Origin: G047528255 sp047528255
GTDB lineage: Bacteria > Bacteroidota > Bacteroidia > Flavobacteriales > Blattabacteriaceae
Assembly: GCA_047528255.1 (NCBI GenBank)
Contig: CP180024.1
Coordinates: 1,178,001-1,242,000 of the forward strand
Direction of reading: 5' to 3'
DNA length: 64,000 nucleotides
The first letter of the stretch is position 1; each line of letters opens with the position of its first letter. A program made the translations under genes and the position numbers. The notes under the pieces were generated by a model. That model saw only the letters and a program-made list of their open reading frames with translations. It searched no databases and was not told the DNA's origin. Of the stretch, positions 29,393 through 39,567 are shown piece by piece.

Positions 29393-30656
29393 GATACCAT
29401 TATGTTAATGGTGGATTACGGTTATTCAACTTCCTAGATGGGCTGGTTGGAGACGATATAGATTTGGTCTTTCACATTGTGTTTAAAAATCATTGATTAT
29501 AAGTTAATTAATTATATTTATTTTTATAAACAGCGCATGATAATTCCAGGGGAACGGTACAAATTATGCGCCATAGCTCCATAAGATGTTGGGCATATAT
29601 ACGAGCTAATCCTTTGTAATGAGTCTTTCCTGATCCAACCTAATGTTTTATACTGCTATAAGTACGTTCTACTATCCATCGGGTTTTACTCACTAATTAT
29701 TTTGAATAATATATAGCTACCCTACTTAAGGGTAGGATCCTATAGGCTTTTTTCTGTATATGGTCTTTGATGCCTCGACTATGAAAGTAAGACACGTTGG
29801 CTGGAACTTGGTAACCTTTATCTGCATATACTTCTCTGGGTTTATATCCTAGTTGCTTATTGATAGCTTTAGCCCTCTACTATCATGCTCATTAGCCTCT
29901 ACGCTATGTACTGCTAGTATCATTCCATTTTATCCCTCCTTATGTGCTTTTTCTATCTGTAGTAGAGTTTATTTGATTTCTTAAGCCATTTTCTTTGAGT
30001 CTCTACTCCTGATTGAGTCTTTTTTTTTCCCTTTCTTTTCTTTGACTGATTTGCTTTTCCTCTTCTTCCTTCCGATTCTCCACTACGGAGGTAGTGGCTC
30101 CCTTTGGAGGGAAGGTACTCATTGTAATATTGGCATCTACTATTACTCCTTTTTTAACTATAGCCTGATGCTTTTCTAATTCCTTATTGATTTTTTCAGT
30201 AAATGTTCATATTCCTTTTTGGCCACTATTTCATTGCGAAATAGGCATACAGTCGTATGATTTGGGCTTTGATCTTCTAATAAAAAAAAAGCGCATGAAG
30301 CTCAAGTATTTTTTCACCAATTCTTCTGTTCCTAGATTACTGAGATCATATCAGTGAATCAAAAGCATCATCGTAAATAACGATATACCACTGTAAGCAG
30401 GTTAGCTTTTTATTCCTTGGCCTTTTTGGTATATTTTTCTTATTTCTTTTTCCATTCCTTCCCAGTGGATCAAGATGTTTAACCTTTTGAAAAGGTCACT
30501 CCTTTTGGTAGAACGTTCCATATATAGTTCAGTAAAGCTTATTTGTGTGGCGCTTCTGAGCATAGAGCCGAATTTTTTTATTTTCTACTCCAGACTATAT
30601 GAAACAATATATTGATTTACAAATATTTTAACCTTTTTTTCTCATGAAACGTTCTC
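29393..30656 (-). mobile_element. IS5-family element, minus orientation
   Basis: A 1264-bp copy from GATACC to GTTCTC with a frameshifted transposase, directly joined to the opposite-orientation left end at 29337-29392. Confidence 0.9.
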
Positions 30657-30668
30657 ATATCATGAGTA

Positions 30669-30700
30669 AGTAAAATCTGCGAAAGATTTTACTTTTTCTT
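30669..30700 (+). terminator. Intrinsic terminator hairpin
   Basis: AGTAAAATCT (30669-30678) and AGATTTTACT (30684-30693) form a perfect 10-bp stem with a 5-nt loop, followed by TTTTCTT. The orientation suits plus-strand transcripts, possibly once those from lpxH before the IS came between them. Confidence 0.65.
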
Positions 30701-30914
30701 CATAACAATGTATTTCAACCCATCGTTTTCATGGTAACGGATGCGGGTTTGTGGCTAGGAAAGTCGATCCGGCTCATATCGAACTTTTTTCGAATTCGCA
30801 TCTCATTCATTTAAAGGGCTATATTTTTTCGGTTGAAAGATTACTCATGCAATATTCGTTGATCCCGTCAAGCCCATAGGTGAAAGGAGACCGTACAGTC
30901 GAGCATATAAAACC

Positions 30915-31415
30915 TTATAAATTTATCTTGTCAAACCGCCAAAGCTGGTTCTCTTCTATCGTAGATATCAAACGCTCAGCGTAATCCCCGGAGGTAGCGT
31001 AACCGGCTCTTTTAAGTTCTTTGGCCCAAGCTTTATAATCATCTCTGGACAAGGAAAAAAGTCTGGAATAACGGGGCTTTTTCAGGAATTTGGAATGATC
31101 GCGGAAAGAATGCCAAGGAGTATCATATTTACGAAAACATTCTCCCTTCCGATCATCATCATGATTAAAAGTAGGCCCTGACCAGTCTTTACCACATTTG
31201 ATTCCGAAATAGTTATTGGCCTCTTGAGCTAAAAGGCTGTTGCCGTAAGAAGACTCCAAAATACCCTGTCCGAGTTTGATGCTCGCCGGAATACCCGTTC
31301 GTTCCATCTCCTGAACGGCAAAAGGAGCAAATTTTTTCAAATAATTTGACAAATTTTGAGTCCAACCATTCCAACACAGTAAAAGGAACAGAGCCCAGCC
31401 TAATATTTTTTTCAC
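30915..31415 (-). CDS. Secreted glucosaminidase-domain protein (GH73-like)
   Basis: The 166-aa protein starts with a signal peptide (MKKILGWALFLLLCWNGWTQ). It consists of a mannosyl-glycoprotein endo-beta-N-acetylglucosaminidase-like domain (PF01832). Typical pieces are IPASIKLGQGILESSYGNSLLA, with the probable catalytic Glu in GILESS, NYFGIKCGKDWSG, and YDTPWHSFRDHSKFL with a later GYATSGDYAERL. It would cut peptidoglycan glycan strands in the periplasm. Bacteroidota relatives often carry LysM repeats after this domain; none is present here, so substrate anchoring may be weaker, or this is a single-domain member. No clear promoter is seen upstream. Confidence 0.85.
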   Translation of the reverse strand: MKKILGWALFLLLCWNGWTQNLSNYLKKFAPFAVQEMERTGIPASIKLGQGILESSYGNSLLAQEANNYFGIKCGKDWSGPTFNHDDDRKGECFRKYDTPWHSFRDHSKFLKKPRYSRLFSLSRDDYKAWAKELKRAGYATSGDYAERLISTIEENQLWRFDKINL

Positions 31416-31530
31416 CTTGCTTCAATGTTTTTATCGATACCCTCTCCTTGTTATACAGTAGCTTTCACACGAAAGAATTAGAAGAAATTTGAATGCTCCA
31501 TCTAAAAACCGCAAATAAAACTAATTAACC

Positions 31531-31664
31531 GAGAACATTGCATGAGAAAAGGTGTAATATTTACAAATCAATATATTATTTCGTCTATTCTGGAGTAGAA
31601 AACAAAAAATCCGCCTCTATGCTAAGAAGCATCGAGCAAATAAGCCTTAGCGAGGCTATATATG
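31531..31664 (+). mobile_element. IS5-family left-end fragment
   Basis: 134 bp of a plus-oriented left end, including the beginning of the transposase (MLRS-like start), cut where a minus-oriented copy begins. The same outer copy probably supplies the right end at 32941-33173. Confidence 0.8.
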
Positions 31665-32940
31665 GCTCCCCCATTGTGTTAAGGTGGATTGACTTTATTT
31701 AGCCATACTAGATAGCTTCGTTGGAGAACGATGTAGCTTTACTATTTCATACTCTAACCGGGATGTTATTTATTATAAATCAATTAAATATACCTAATTT
31801 TATAAATAGCGCATAATAATGCCAGGAGAACGATATAAATTATAGCCACAACCTATATAAGAGGCTGGGTATACACATGAACTAATCCTTTGTAATGATT
31901 CTTTTCTGATCCAAACCAACACTTTTTTTTGCTAAAAATACCTTCTACTACCCATCGGTTTTTACTCACTAATATTAGTGAATAATATAGCAGCCTACTG
32001 TAAGGTACAGTCCTATAGGCTTTCTTCTGTATAAGGTCTTTGATTCCTAGACTATGAAAGTGAGACACGTTGGCTGGAACTTGATAACCTTTATTTGCAT
32101 ATACTTCTCTGGGTTTATATCCTAGTTTGCTTATTAATGGTTTTAACCTCTACTATTATGCTCATTGGCTGCTACTCTATCTCTACTTCTAGTATCATAT
32201 CCATTCCCCGCCCCCTATATGCTTATTGTATCCGTAGTAGAGTTTATCTGATTTTTTGAGCCATTTTCCTTGAATGTCTACTCCTGATTGAGTCTCTTTT
32301 TTTCCTTGCTTTTCTTTGACTGATTTGCTTTTGCCCCTCTTTTTTCCGATCTTTCACTATGTAGGTAGGATCTCCCTTTGGAGCAAGGCTATTCACTGTA
32401 ATACTAGCATTTACTATCACTCCTGTTTTAACTATTTCCTGATTTTTTTCTGATTATTTATTGATTTTTTTTTCATTAATATCTCATATGCCTTTTTGAC
32501 TACTATTTCATTGCGAAATCTGCATAGAGTCGTATGATCTAGGATCTGCTCTTCCAATCAAAAAAAAAAAATCTCATGCGGCTCGAGGATTCTTTTACCA
32601 ATTCTTCCGTTCTTACATCATTGAGATCATAGCACTGATTCAAAAGCATCATCGTTAAATAACGATATTACCACTGTAAAAAGGTTGGCCTTTTATCCTC
32701 TAACTTTTTGATATATTTTTCTTATTTCTTTCTCCATCCTTTCCCATTGAATAACTGGGGTTTAACCTTTTGAAAAACTGACTCCTTTTGGTAGAACGTT
32801 CCATATATAGATTACTAAATCTTATTAGTGCGGTGTTTTTGAGCATAGAGCCGAATTTTTTTATTATTATGCTCCATAATATACGAAACAATATATTTAT
32901 TTACAAATATTTTAGCACTATTCTCTCATGAAACGTTCTC
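31665..32940 (-). mobile_element. IS5-family element nested in an opposite copy
   Basis: A full-length (1276 bp) minus-oriented copy lying between the two ends of a plus-oriented copy, ending CATGAAACGTTCTC. About 900 bp of the outer copy are missing. Confidence 0.9.
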
Positions 32941-33173
32941 GGCTCGTTACAAAGGATTAGCTTGTATGCACACTCAGTCTCTTATGAAAGCTATGGCTCA
33001 TAATTTGTATCCTCCCCTGGCATTATTATGGGATATTCATAAAAAAATATAATTAATTAAATTATACATTAATAGTATTTCGAATACAATGTGAAAGACT
33101 AAATCTACATTTTTTCTAACTAGCCCATCTAGGAGGCTGAATAAATGTAATCCACCATTAACACAATGGTCTC
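32941..33173 (+). mobile_element. IS5-family right-end fragment
   Basis: 233 bp of a plus-oriented right end (from GGCTCGTTACAAAGG to GGTCTC), completing the outer copy that starts at 31531. Confidence 0.85.
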
Positions 33174-33203
33174 ACTTTGTGGAATAGTGTCGATCCTGAA
33201 TAC

Positions 33204-35384
33204 CTATGTGCTATTCTGACGAATATCTTTCAGTATGCGTACGCCTTCTTCTACGTACAAATCTTTGGAGATATTTTTATACCATTCTTTTTTGCTTTCT
33301 TGAAAGGGACTGTCTTCTTTTAAAAAAGGATGTTTCGTAACGGGTGAAAAGATCAATAACCCGTTCGAATAGTTTTTGAAGGTATCAAATTTTTTGCTTT
33401 GATTTTCCCTCTTCTTCTTTTCGATATTGAATTTTTTCCAATTCAATGAAATAAATCTTTCCTTTTCGTGTTGTCCCGATATTTGGGCCATATGATCAAG
33501 CAACTGTATATTTTTATCAGCTTTTATTCGAGCATTGCTCTTGTCTTTGATCTTATCAAAATCAAAGGAGTGATTCCAAGGTTTGTAAGAAACAGGAGAA
33601 ATACTGTCCCAAGGCAATGGATTGTCCTGGTCTTTCTCTCCGGATTTGATATAAGTATAACCACCAGGTATGACGATATCGGCATCCACTCCTTTCAACT
33701 GGGTAGAGCTTCCGTTGATACGATAAAACTTGCTGGTGGTGAATTTTAACGCACCCAAATCTCTACTATTGGAAATAAGCTGCTCCAACGGATAAAAGGT
33801 TTGAACGGTTCCTTTTCCAAAAGTTTGCCGTGAGCCCAGAATGAGCCCTCTGTTGTAATCTTTTATGGCTGCAGCTAAAATTTCCGAGGCAGAAGCCGAA
33901 AACTCATTGACCAGGATGATCAAAGGTCCCGTCCAAAGGGGGGGAGAATTTCTGTATTTCAACACCTCTTTCTTTCCGGAACTTCCTTTCACTTGTACCA
34001 CGGGGCCTTTCCCAACAAAAAATCCTGTGATATCCAACACGGTCTCCAAAGAACCTCCACCGTTATTCCTCAAATCAAGTATGAGTCCCTGAATGTTTTC
34101 TTTTTTGAGTAGTTCGAGCTGCTGTTTGACGTCTGTAGCAGCGTTTCTTGCCTTTCTGTTATTGGGATTGAAATAAAACTCGGGCAAGTAAATGAGCCCG
34201 TATTTTTTCTTGTCCTTGTCCGAGAGCACAGCCCATTTAGCAAAGACTTCTTCTTGTTCAACAAGATCACGAACCAAAGTGATCTCATGTATAACACCGT
34301 CTTTCTTTTGGATAGTTAAACGCATTTTAGTGCCTTTTTTACCTCGTATGAGGCGAATGGAATCATCCAACACCATTCCTATGATATTCTTGGCTTCTTT
34401 AGAGTTACCTTGCGTCACCTTGATGATCTTATCACCCACTTCTAATTTTTTACTCTTCCAAGCAGGTCCTCCTACAATTAATTTGACAATGGTAGCATAA
34501 CCTTTTTTGTCTTGAAGCTGAGCACCGATACCCTGAATCTGACCGGAAATACTAAGATCAAAGCCTTCTTTCTCTTTGGGTGAAAAATAATTCGTATGCG
34601 GATCATATTGTGTTGTGATTGTATTCACATATACGGAAAACCAATCCGACTTCTTTCTTGCCTTGAACTTTCGTAGGGATTCCAGTAGATTTTCTTCAAC
34701 TTTTTTTCTGGCTTTTTTTTCTAAAAGGACAAAATCTTTACTCTTGAGCAAAACAGGTCTTTTTTCTTTTTCATTTTCCTTAGACAGCTGTAATTTATTT
34801 TTTTTTGGTGATTCGGGGGCTCGTTTCGTAACAAGCTCTTCTTCATTATCTTCGGGAGAATCCATTTGGATAAGAATTTGATATTTAACATATTTTCTCA
34901 ACTGATCTTTCCACATATCCGGATCTTTGGCATATGAGCGTTTGCTTTCATCAAAATCAATAGTTTCATCCAAACTGAAATCGAAAGACTGACTCAAGAA
35001 TTGTTTATATAAACTTTCCACTTGTGAAATTCTCTCATAAAAGCGATCAATAGTCTGATTGAAAAAAGTTAGATCGCCATTGATGAATGATTCATCAAGT
35101 TTATTTCGATAAGAAGAAAAAGCATCTATATCATCTTGAAGAAAATAAATTTTCTGAGGGTCGAGATTTTCAAAATATTTTTTGTAAACTTTTTGAGAAA
35201 AGCTGTCATTGACTTGTGCAGGTTGTGGATGCAAAAAATAAAGAGCCCGATAAATCGTCTTCAAAACAGTTCCCTGATCTTCTTCTCCCTTAGGAAAACA
35301 AAAGCTCACTGCAAGCAAAAGAAAAAATAATACAGAACCGATTAAGGTATATTTTCTATTTTTGAACCGGAGAATTTTCATCAT
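33204..35384 (-). CDS. ctp: Carboxy-terminal processing (tail-specific) protease
   Basis: The 726-aa periplasmic serine protease is of the Prc/Tsp type. An N-terminal signal or anchor (LIGSVLFFLLLAVSFCF) is followed by a large N-terminal helical domain. A PDZ domain follows (about 280-370, GIGAQLQDKKGYATIVKLIVGGPAW in two parts). The S41 protease core has LILDLRNNGGGSLETVLDITG, the nucleophile Ser in NEFSASASEILAAA and the general-base Lys in RQTFGKGTVQTF. A Lys/Glu-rich insertion lies about residues 180-240. It would degrade tagged or misfolded envelope proteins. It has a minus-strand promoter at 35444-35475, and the dead surE is divergent from it. Confidence 0.94.
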   Translation of the reverse strand: MMKILRFKNRKYTLIGSVLFFLLLAVSFCFPKGEEDQGTVLKTIYRALYFLHPQPAQVNDSFSQKVYKKYFENLDPQKIYFLQDDIDAFSSYRNKLDESFINGDLTFFNQTIDRFYERISQVESLYKQFLSQSFDFSLDETIDFDESKRSYAKDPDMWKDQLRKYVKYQILIQMDSPEDNEEELVTKRAPESPKKNKLQLSKENEKEKRPVLLKSKDFVLLEKKARKKVEENLLESLRKFKARKKSDWFSVYVNTITTQYDPHTNYFSPKEKEGFDLSISGQIQGIGAQLQDKKGYATIVKLIVGGPAWKSKKLEVGDKIIKVTQGNSKEAKNIIGMVLDDSIRLIRGKKGTKMRLTIQKKDGVIHEITLVRDLVEQEEVFAKWAVLSDKDKKKYGLIYLPEFYFNPNNRKARNAATDVKQQLELLKKENIQGLILDLRNNGGGSLETVLDITGFFVGKGPVVQVKGSSGKKEVLKYRNSPPLWTGPLIILVNEFSASASEILAAAIKDYNRGLILGSRQTFGKGTVQTFYPLEQLISNSRDLGALKFTTSKFYRINGSSTQLKGVDADIVIPGGYTYIKSGEKDQDNPLPWDSISPVSYKPWNHSFDFDKIKDKSNARIKADKNIQLLDHMAQISGQHEKERFISLNWKKFNIEKKKRENQSKKFDTFKNYSNGLLIFSPVTKHPFLKEDSPFQESKKEWYKNISKDLYVEEGVRILKDIRQNST

Positions 35385-35443
35385 ATCATAGTATTATAGT
35401 TGGAGCAGTCTCAAGGAAATCCGTTGAGGCAAAATTCCAAGTA

Positions 35444-35475
35444 CAAAGGTTTAAATTTATTCTGGAATATTCAAA
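35444..35475 (-). promoter_or_regulatory. Promoter of ctp
   Basis: On the minus strand TTTG (35472-35475), a 20-nt spacer and AACCTTTG (35444-35451) resemble the Bacteroidota consensus, with one mismatch in the -7 box. Transcription would start about 50 nt before the ctp start codon. Confidence 0.5.
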
Positions 35476-35481
35476 TATCTA

Positions 35482-36249
35482 ATGAAACAAGCCAATCATT
35501 TTAGTAACGAATGATGATGGAGTCATATCACTGGGAATCCGAGCTCTGATTTACACAATGAACACACTCGGAAAAATTTATATAGTAGTTCCCGACAAAT
35601 TCCAATTAGGCATGGACATGCTATCACCATCGACACCCCAATACACGGTGAACCACTGAAGATAGATGATGACTTCCAACAAAAATGTCAATGATCTGGA
35701 ATACTGGTAATATTGTGTAATGTTAGCCGTTGATCAGATTTTTTTCTAAAAGATCGGATATCTCCGTGTCCGGTATCAATAACGGATCAACCTCCTCTAT
35801 CAACGTACTCACTCAGGCACAATGTCCACAACCGTAGAGCCCTATACAGAAGGGCATATTGGCTGTAGGGTTTTAACTCCTTAATCACTCTTGGAGGGAG
35901 ACTTCAAGTCGGGCCAAAAACACATTCTCTGGATCGTGCAAAAAATATTTGAAAAAGGACTGCCGAAAGGCCCAGCCTTAACGTAAATATTGCGAAATTC
36001 AAAAAAGAAGATATCAAAGGAATCAAGATTTGAAACAAACGAAAGCCTGGTGGAAAAATTTTTTGAAAAACGTGAGACCCTCAACAGGTGAATTATTATT
36101 GAATCACAGAAGAGTTTGTCAACCTCGATTAAGGGAAAGAAGGCGATATATAGGGCTTAAACAACGGATATATCTCCGTAGTTCCCATACAATTCGATAT
36201 GACGGCGTATTCATCTATCGAAATCCTCGAATCCTGGGACTTGGATTAA
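35482..36249 (+). pseudogene. surE: Decayed surE (5'-nucleotidase)
   Basis: A frameshifted SurE gene divergent from ctp. The N-terminal metal-binding segment ILVTNDDG followed by GIRALI and KIYIVVPDK is readable but begins out of frame with its ATG. The C-terminus GYISVVPIQFDMTAYSSIEI plus LESWDLD is intact to the stop at 36247-36249. Frameshifts and stops fill the middle. There is no IS within it; an IS composite begins 24 nt downstream. SurE would have removed phosphate from nucleotides. The loss appears to come from point mutations and small indels. Confidence 0.85.
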
Positions 36250-36273
36250 AATAAATAAACTATCCCATAAAGT

Positions 36274-36756
36274 GAGAACGTTGCATGAGAGAAGGAGGTT
36301 AAAGTTTTTGTAAATCAATATGTTATTTCGTATATACTGGAGTAGGAAATAAAAAATTCGGCTCTATGGTCAGAAGCACCGCGCAAGTAATCTTTAGTGA
36401 ATTATATATGGAACGTTCTAGCAGAAGGAGTGGGTTTTTCAAAATGTTAAACACCCAGTCCACTGGGAAGTGGATGGAGAAAAAAAATAAAAAAATATAT
36501 TAAAATAGCGAGGGAATAAAAGCCAACCTGCTTACACTGGAATATTGTTATTTAAGATGATGCTTTTGATTGACTGGTATGATCTAAGTGATGTAGGAAC
36601 GGAAAAATTGGTGAAAGAATTCTTGAACTGCATGTGCTTTTTTAGTTCTTCGATTAGAAAATAAGATCTCAAATCATACGACTCTATGTAGATTTCGAAA
36701 TGAAATATTATCCCAAAAGGCATATGAGCGATTACAGAAAAAGATCAATAAGGAAT
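36274..36756 (+). mobile_element. IS5-family left part
   Basis: 483 bp of a plus-oriented left part, up to the KKINKE region of the transposase, cut where a minus-oriented copy begins. Confidence 0.85.
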
Positions 36757-38016
36757 GAGACTATTTTCTTAAAGTGGATTACGTTTATTCAGCCTCTTAG
36801 AGGAGCTTTGTTGGAGAAGATGTAGATGTAACCTTTTAGATAGTATTCGAAAATTATTGATTATAAATTATATATATCTATTTATATGAACAGAGTATAA
36901 TGATTCCATGGGCACGATACAAATTATGCGTCATAGCTTACATAAGATGCTGGGCATGCATACTAGCTAATTTTTTTTAGAGCACCTTTCTGATCGAAAC
37001 CAACGTTTTATACTTCCAAAAGTACGTTCTATTACCCATCGGTTTTTGCTCGCTAGTTATGTTGAATAATATAGCTATCCCTACTTAAGGTCCGATTCTA
37101 TAAGCTTTCTTCTGTATACGGTCTTTGATGCTTCGACTATGAAAATAAGACACGTTGGCTGGCACTTGGTAATCTTTGTCTGCATCTACTTTTTGGTTTT
37201 ATACCCTAGTTTGCTTATTAATGGATTTAGCCCTCTACTATTATGCTCATTGGCTGCTACGCTATGTACTCTAGTGTCATTCCATTTTTATCCCCCCTAT
37301 GTGCTTCTTATATCTGTAGTAGAGTTTACCTGATTTCTTGAGCCATTTTCTTTGAGTATCTATTCCTGTTTGAGTCTCTTTTTTTTACCCTTGCTTTTCT
37401 TTGACTGATTTTCTTTTTACCCTCTTCTTTCTGATCCTCCATTACGTAGGTAGAAGTTCCCTTTGAAGCAAAGGGACTCACTGTAATACGGGCATCTACT
37501 ATTAGTCCTGTTTTAACTATAGCGTGATGCTTAATTCCTTATTGATATTTTTCTGTAAGATTTCATAGTTTTTTTTGCTACTATTTCATTTCGAATGATG
37601 CATAGAGTAGTATGATCTGGGATTTAATCTTTCAATCGAAAACCACAAAAGTGCATGCACCTCAAGGATTTTTTCACCAATTCTTCCGTTCCTACATTAC
37701 TGAAATCATACCAGTGACTTAAAATCATCATTTTAAATAACGATATTAGAATGTAAGCAGGTTGTCCTTTTATTTCCTGGTCTTTTTGATATATTTTTCT
37801 TATTTCTTTCTCCATCCCTTTCCAGTGGATCAAAGTGTTTAGTTTTTGAAAAACTAACTCCTTTTGGTAGAACGTTCCGTATATAGTTCACTAAAGCTTA
37901 TTTGTGCGGTGCTTCTGAGTATAGAGTCGAATCTTTGTTTATTTTTTAATCCAAATAAACGAAACAATATATTGATTTACAAATTTTACCCCCCTCTTAT
38001 TTCATGCAAAGTTATC
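36757..38016 (-). mobile_element. IS5-family element, minus orientation
   Basis: A 1260-bp copy (GAGACT to GTTATC). Its left end CATGCAAAGTTATC contains an ATG in frame with miaB, 99 nt before the preferred miaB start. Confidence 0.9.
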
Positions 38017-38102
38017 GATATGTTGATCGATTTGAGCTTGAAAATATCCATAGTGATAGCTTATTTTTTTACTTTTGCTTTCTATATATATCGCTGAGAT
38101 TT

Positions 38103-39551
38103 ATGGTTGAGCTCAAAGAAAAAAATATAAATAAATCTCTTCCGAGGGAGTCGCTGCCATCGGTAGGGAAGGGCTTAAACCATCGTAAGTTTTATATAGA
38201 AAGTTATGGTTGTCAAATGAATCTTTCTGATAGCGAGATCGTTGCTTCTATTTTATTCAAAAATGGTTTTGATGCGACTAACAGTTTGGAAGAGGCTGAT
38301 TTGATTTTGGTAAATACTTGTTCGATCCGAGAGAAGGCCGAGCAAACCGTACGAAATCGTTTGCAGCAGTTTAATACCGTGAAAACTAAAAATCCGGGCA
38401 TCATGATCGGGTTATTGGGTTGTATGGCGGAGCGTCTCAAATCCAAGATTTTGGAAGAGGAAAAGCTCGTTGATTTGGTCGTAGGGCCTGATGCATATAG
38501 AGACCTTCCTAATCTGATTCAATCGGTGGAGGATGGTCGAATCGCGGTCAATGTTATTCTTTCTAAGGATGAGACTTATGCAGATATTAGTCCGGTACGT
38601 CTGGGGACCAATGGTGTTACCTCCTTTTTGACCATTACTCGCGGATGTGATAACATGTGCTCCTTTTGTGTGGTTCCTTTCACCAGGGGGCGTGAACGAA
38701 GCCGTGCCCCTTACACGATCGTTGAAGAATGTAAATCCCTTTGGGAGAAGGGCTATAAAGAAGTTACTCTCTTGGGACAAAACGTTGACTCTTATCTCTG
38801 GTATGGAGGCGGTATAAAAAAGGAATTTCATAAAGCCTCGGACATACAGAAGATCAAGGCAGTACGATTTTCTCACCTGATTGGGTTGGTAGCTAAGGCT
38901 GTTCCGGGTATGCGTATTCGTTTTTCCACTTCTAATCCGTATGATATGTCAGAAGAGATTTTGAAAACAATCTGTCGATATCCCAATATTTGTAAATATA
39001 TCCATCTGCCCGTACAGTCAGGAAGTACCCTTGTGCTTCAACGGATGAATCGCAAGCATACGAGGGAAGAATACCTTGCTTTGATTGACAAGATTCGTCA
39101 ATTCATTCCTGAGTGCTCCATTTCTCATGACATGATCGCTGGTTTTTGTGGTGAGACCGAAGAGGATCATCAAGATACCCTCAGTTTGATGGAGTACGTT
39201 CAATACGATTTCGGCTACATGTTTACCTATTCGGAACGTTCTGGAACTTCGGCTGAGAAGCGATTGGTTGACGATGTCCCCGAAGCTGTCAAAAAGCGAC
39301 GTCTGCAGGAGATTATAGCACTGCAGCAGAAGCACTCGTATTATCGGATGCAGCAACATCTGGGTAAAGTGCAACAGGTTTTGATTGAAGGTACATCCAA
39401 AAAAAGTTCGGAGCATTGGTATGGAAGAAATTCGCAAAATGCTTCCGTTGTTTTTCCTAAAGGGAATCATCGCGTAGGCGATTTTGTCGATGTCAAAATA
39501 CACTATTCTACTTCGGCCACTTTGATTGGAGAGGCTGTTTTTTACTCATGA
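38103..39551 (+). CDS. miaB: tRNA-2-methylthio-N6-dimethylallyladenosine synthase
   Basis: The 482-aa radical-SAM enzyme adds the methylthio group to i6A37 of tRNA. The N-terminal UPF0004 domain shows the three cluster cysteines in ESYGCQMNLSDSE, NTCSIREKAE and LLGCMAERL. The radical-SAM motif is RGCDNMCSFCVVPFTRG (CxxxCxxC). A TRAM domain closes the protein (KVQQVLIEG to the end). The frame runs back to an ATG at 38004 inside the IS end; the ATG at 38103 (MVELKEKN) is preferred because the upstream 33 codons resemble no family member. It is followed 16 nt later by the sigma-54 activator; this order is characteristic of Bacteroidota. Confidence 0.95.
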   Translation: MVELKEKNINKSLPRESLPSVGKGLNHRKFYIESYGCQMNLSDSEIVASILFKNGFDATNSLEEADLILVNTCSIREKAEQTVRNRLQQFNTVKTKNPGIMIGLLGCMAERLKSKILEEEKLVDLVVGPDAYRDLPNLIQSVEDGRIAVNVILSKDETYADISPVRLGTNGVTSFLTITRGCDNMCSFCVVPFTRGRERSRAPYTIVEECKSLWEKGYKEVTLLGQNVDSYLWYGGGIKKEFHKASDIQKIKAVRFSHLIGLVAKAVPGMRIRFSTSNPYDMSEEILKTICRYPNICKYIHLPVQSGSTLVLQRMNRKHTREEYLALIDKIRQFIPECSISHDMIAGFCGETEEDHQDTLSLMEYVQYDFGYMFTYSERSGTSAEKRLVDDVPEAVKKRRLQEIIALQQKHSYYRMQQHLGKVQQVLIEGTSKKSSEHWYGRNSQNASVVFPKGNHRVGDFVDVKIHYSTSATLIGEAVFYS

Positions 39552-39567
39552 TAAAATCATTTCCATC

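Noticed and set aside
38412..39503. Minus-strand open frames of 154 and 161 codons opposite miaB
   Set aside because: They mirror miaB codons and have no plausible start context or motifs.
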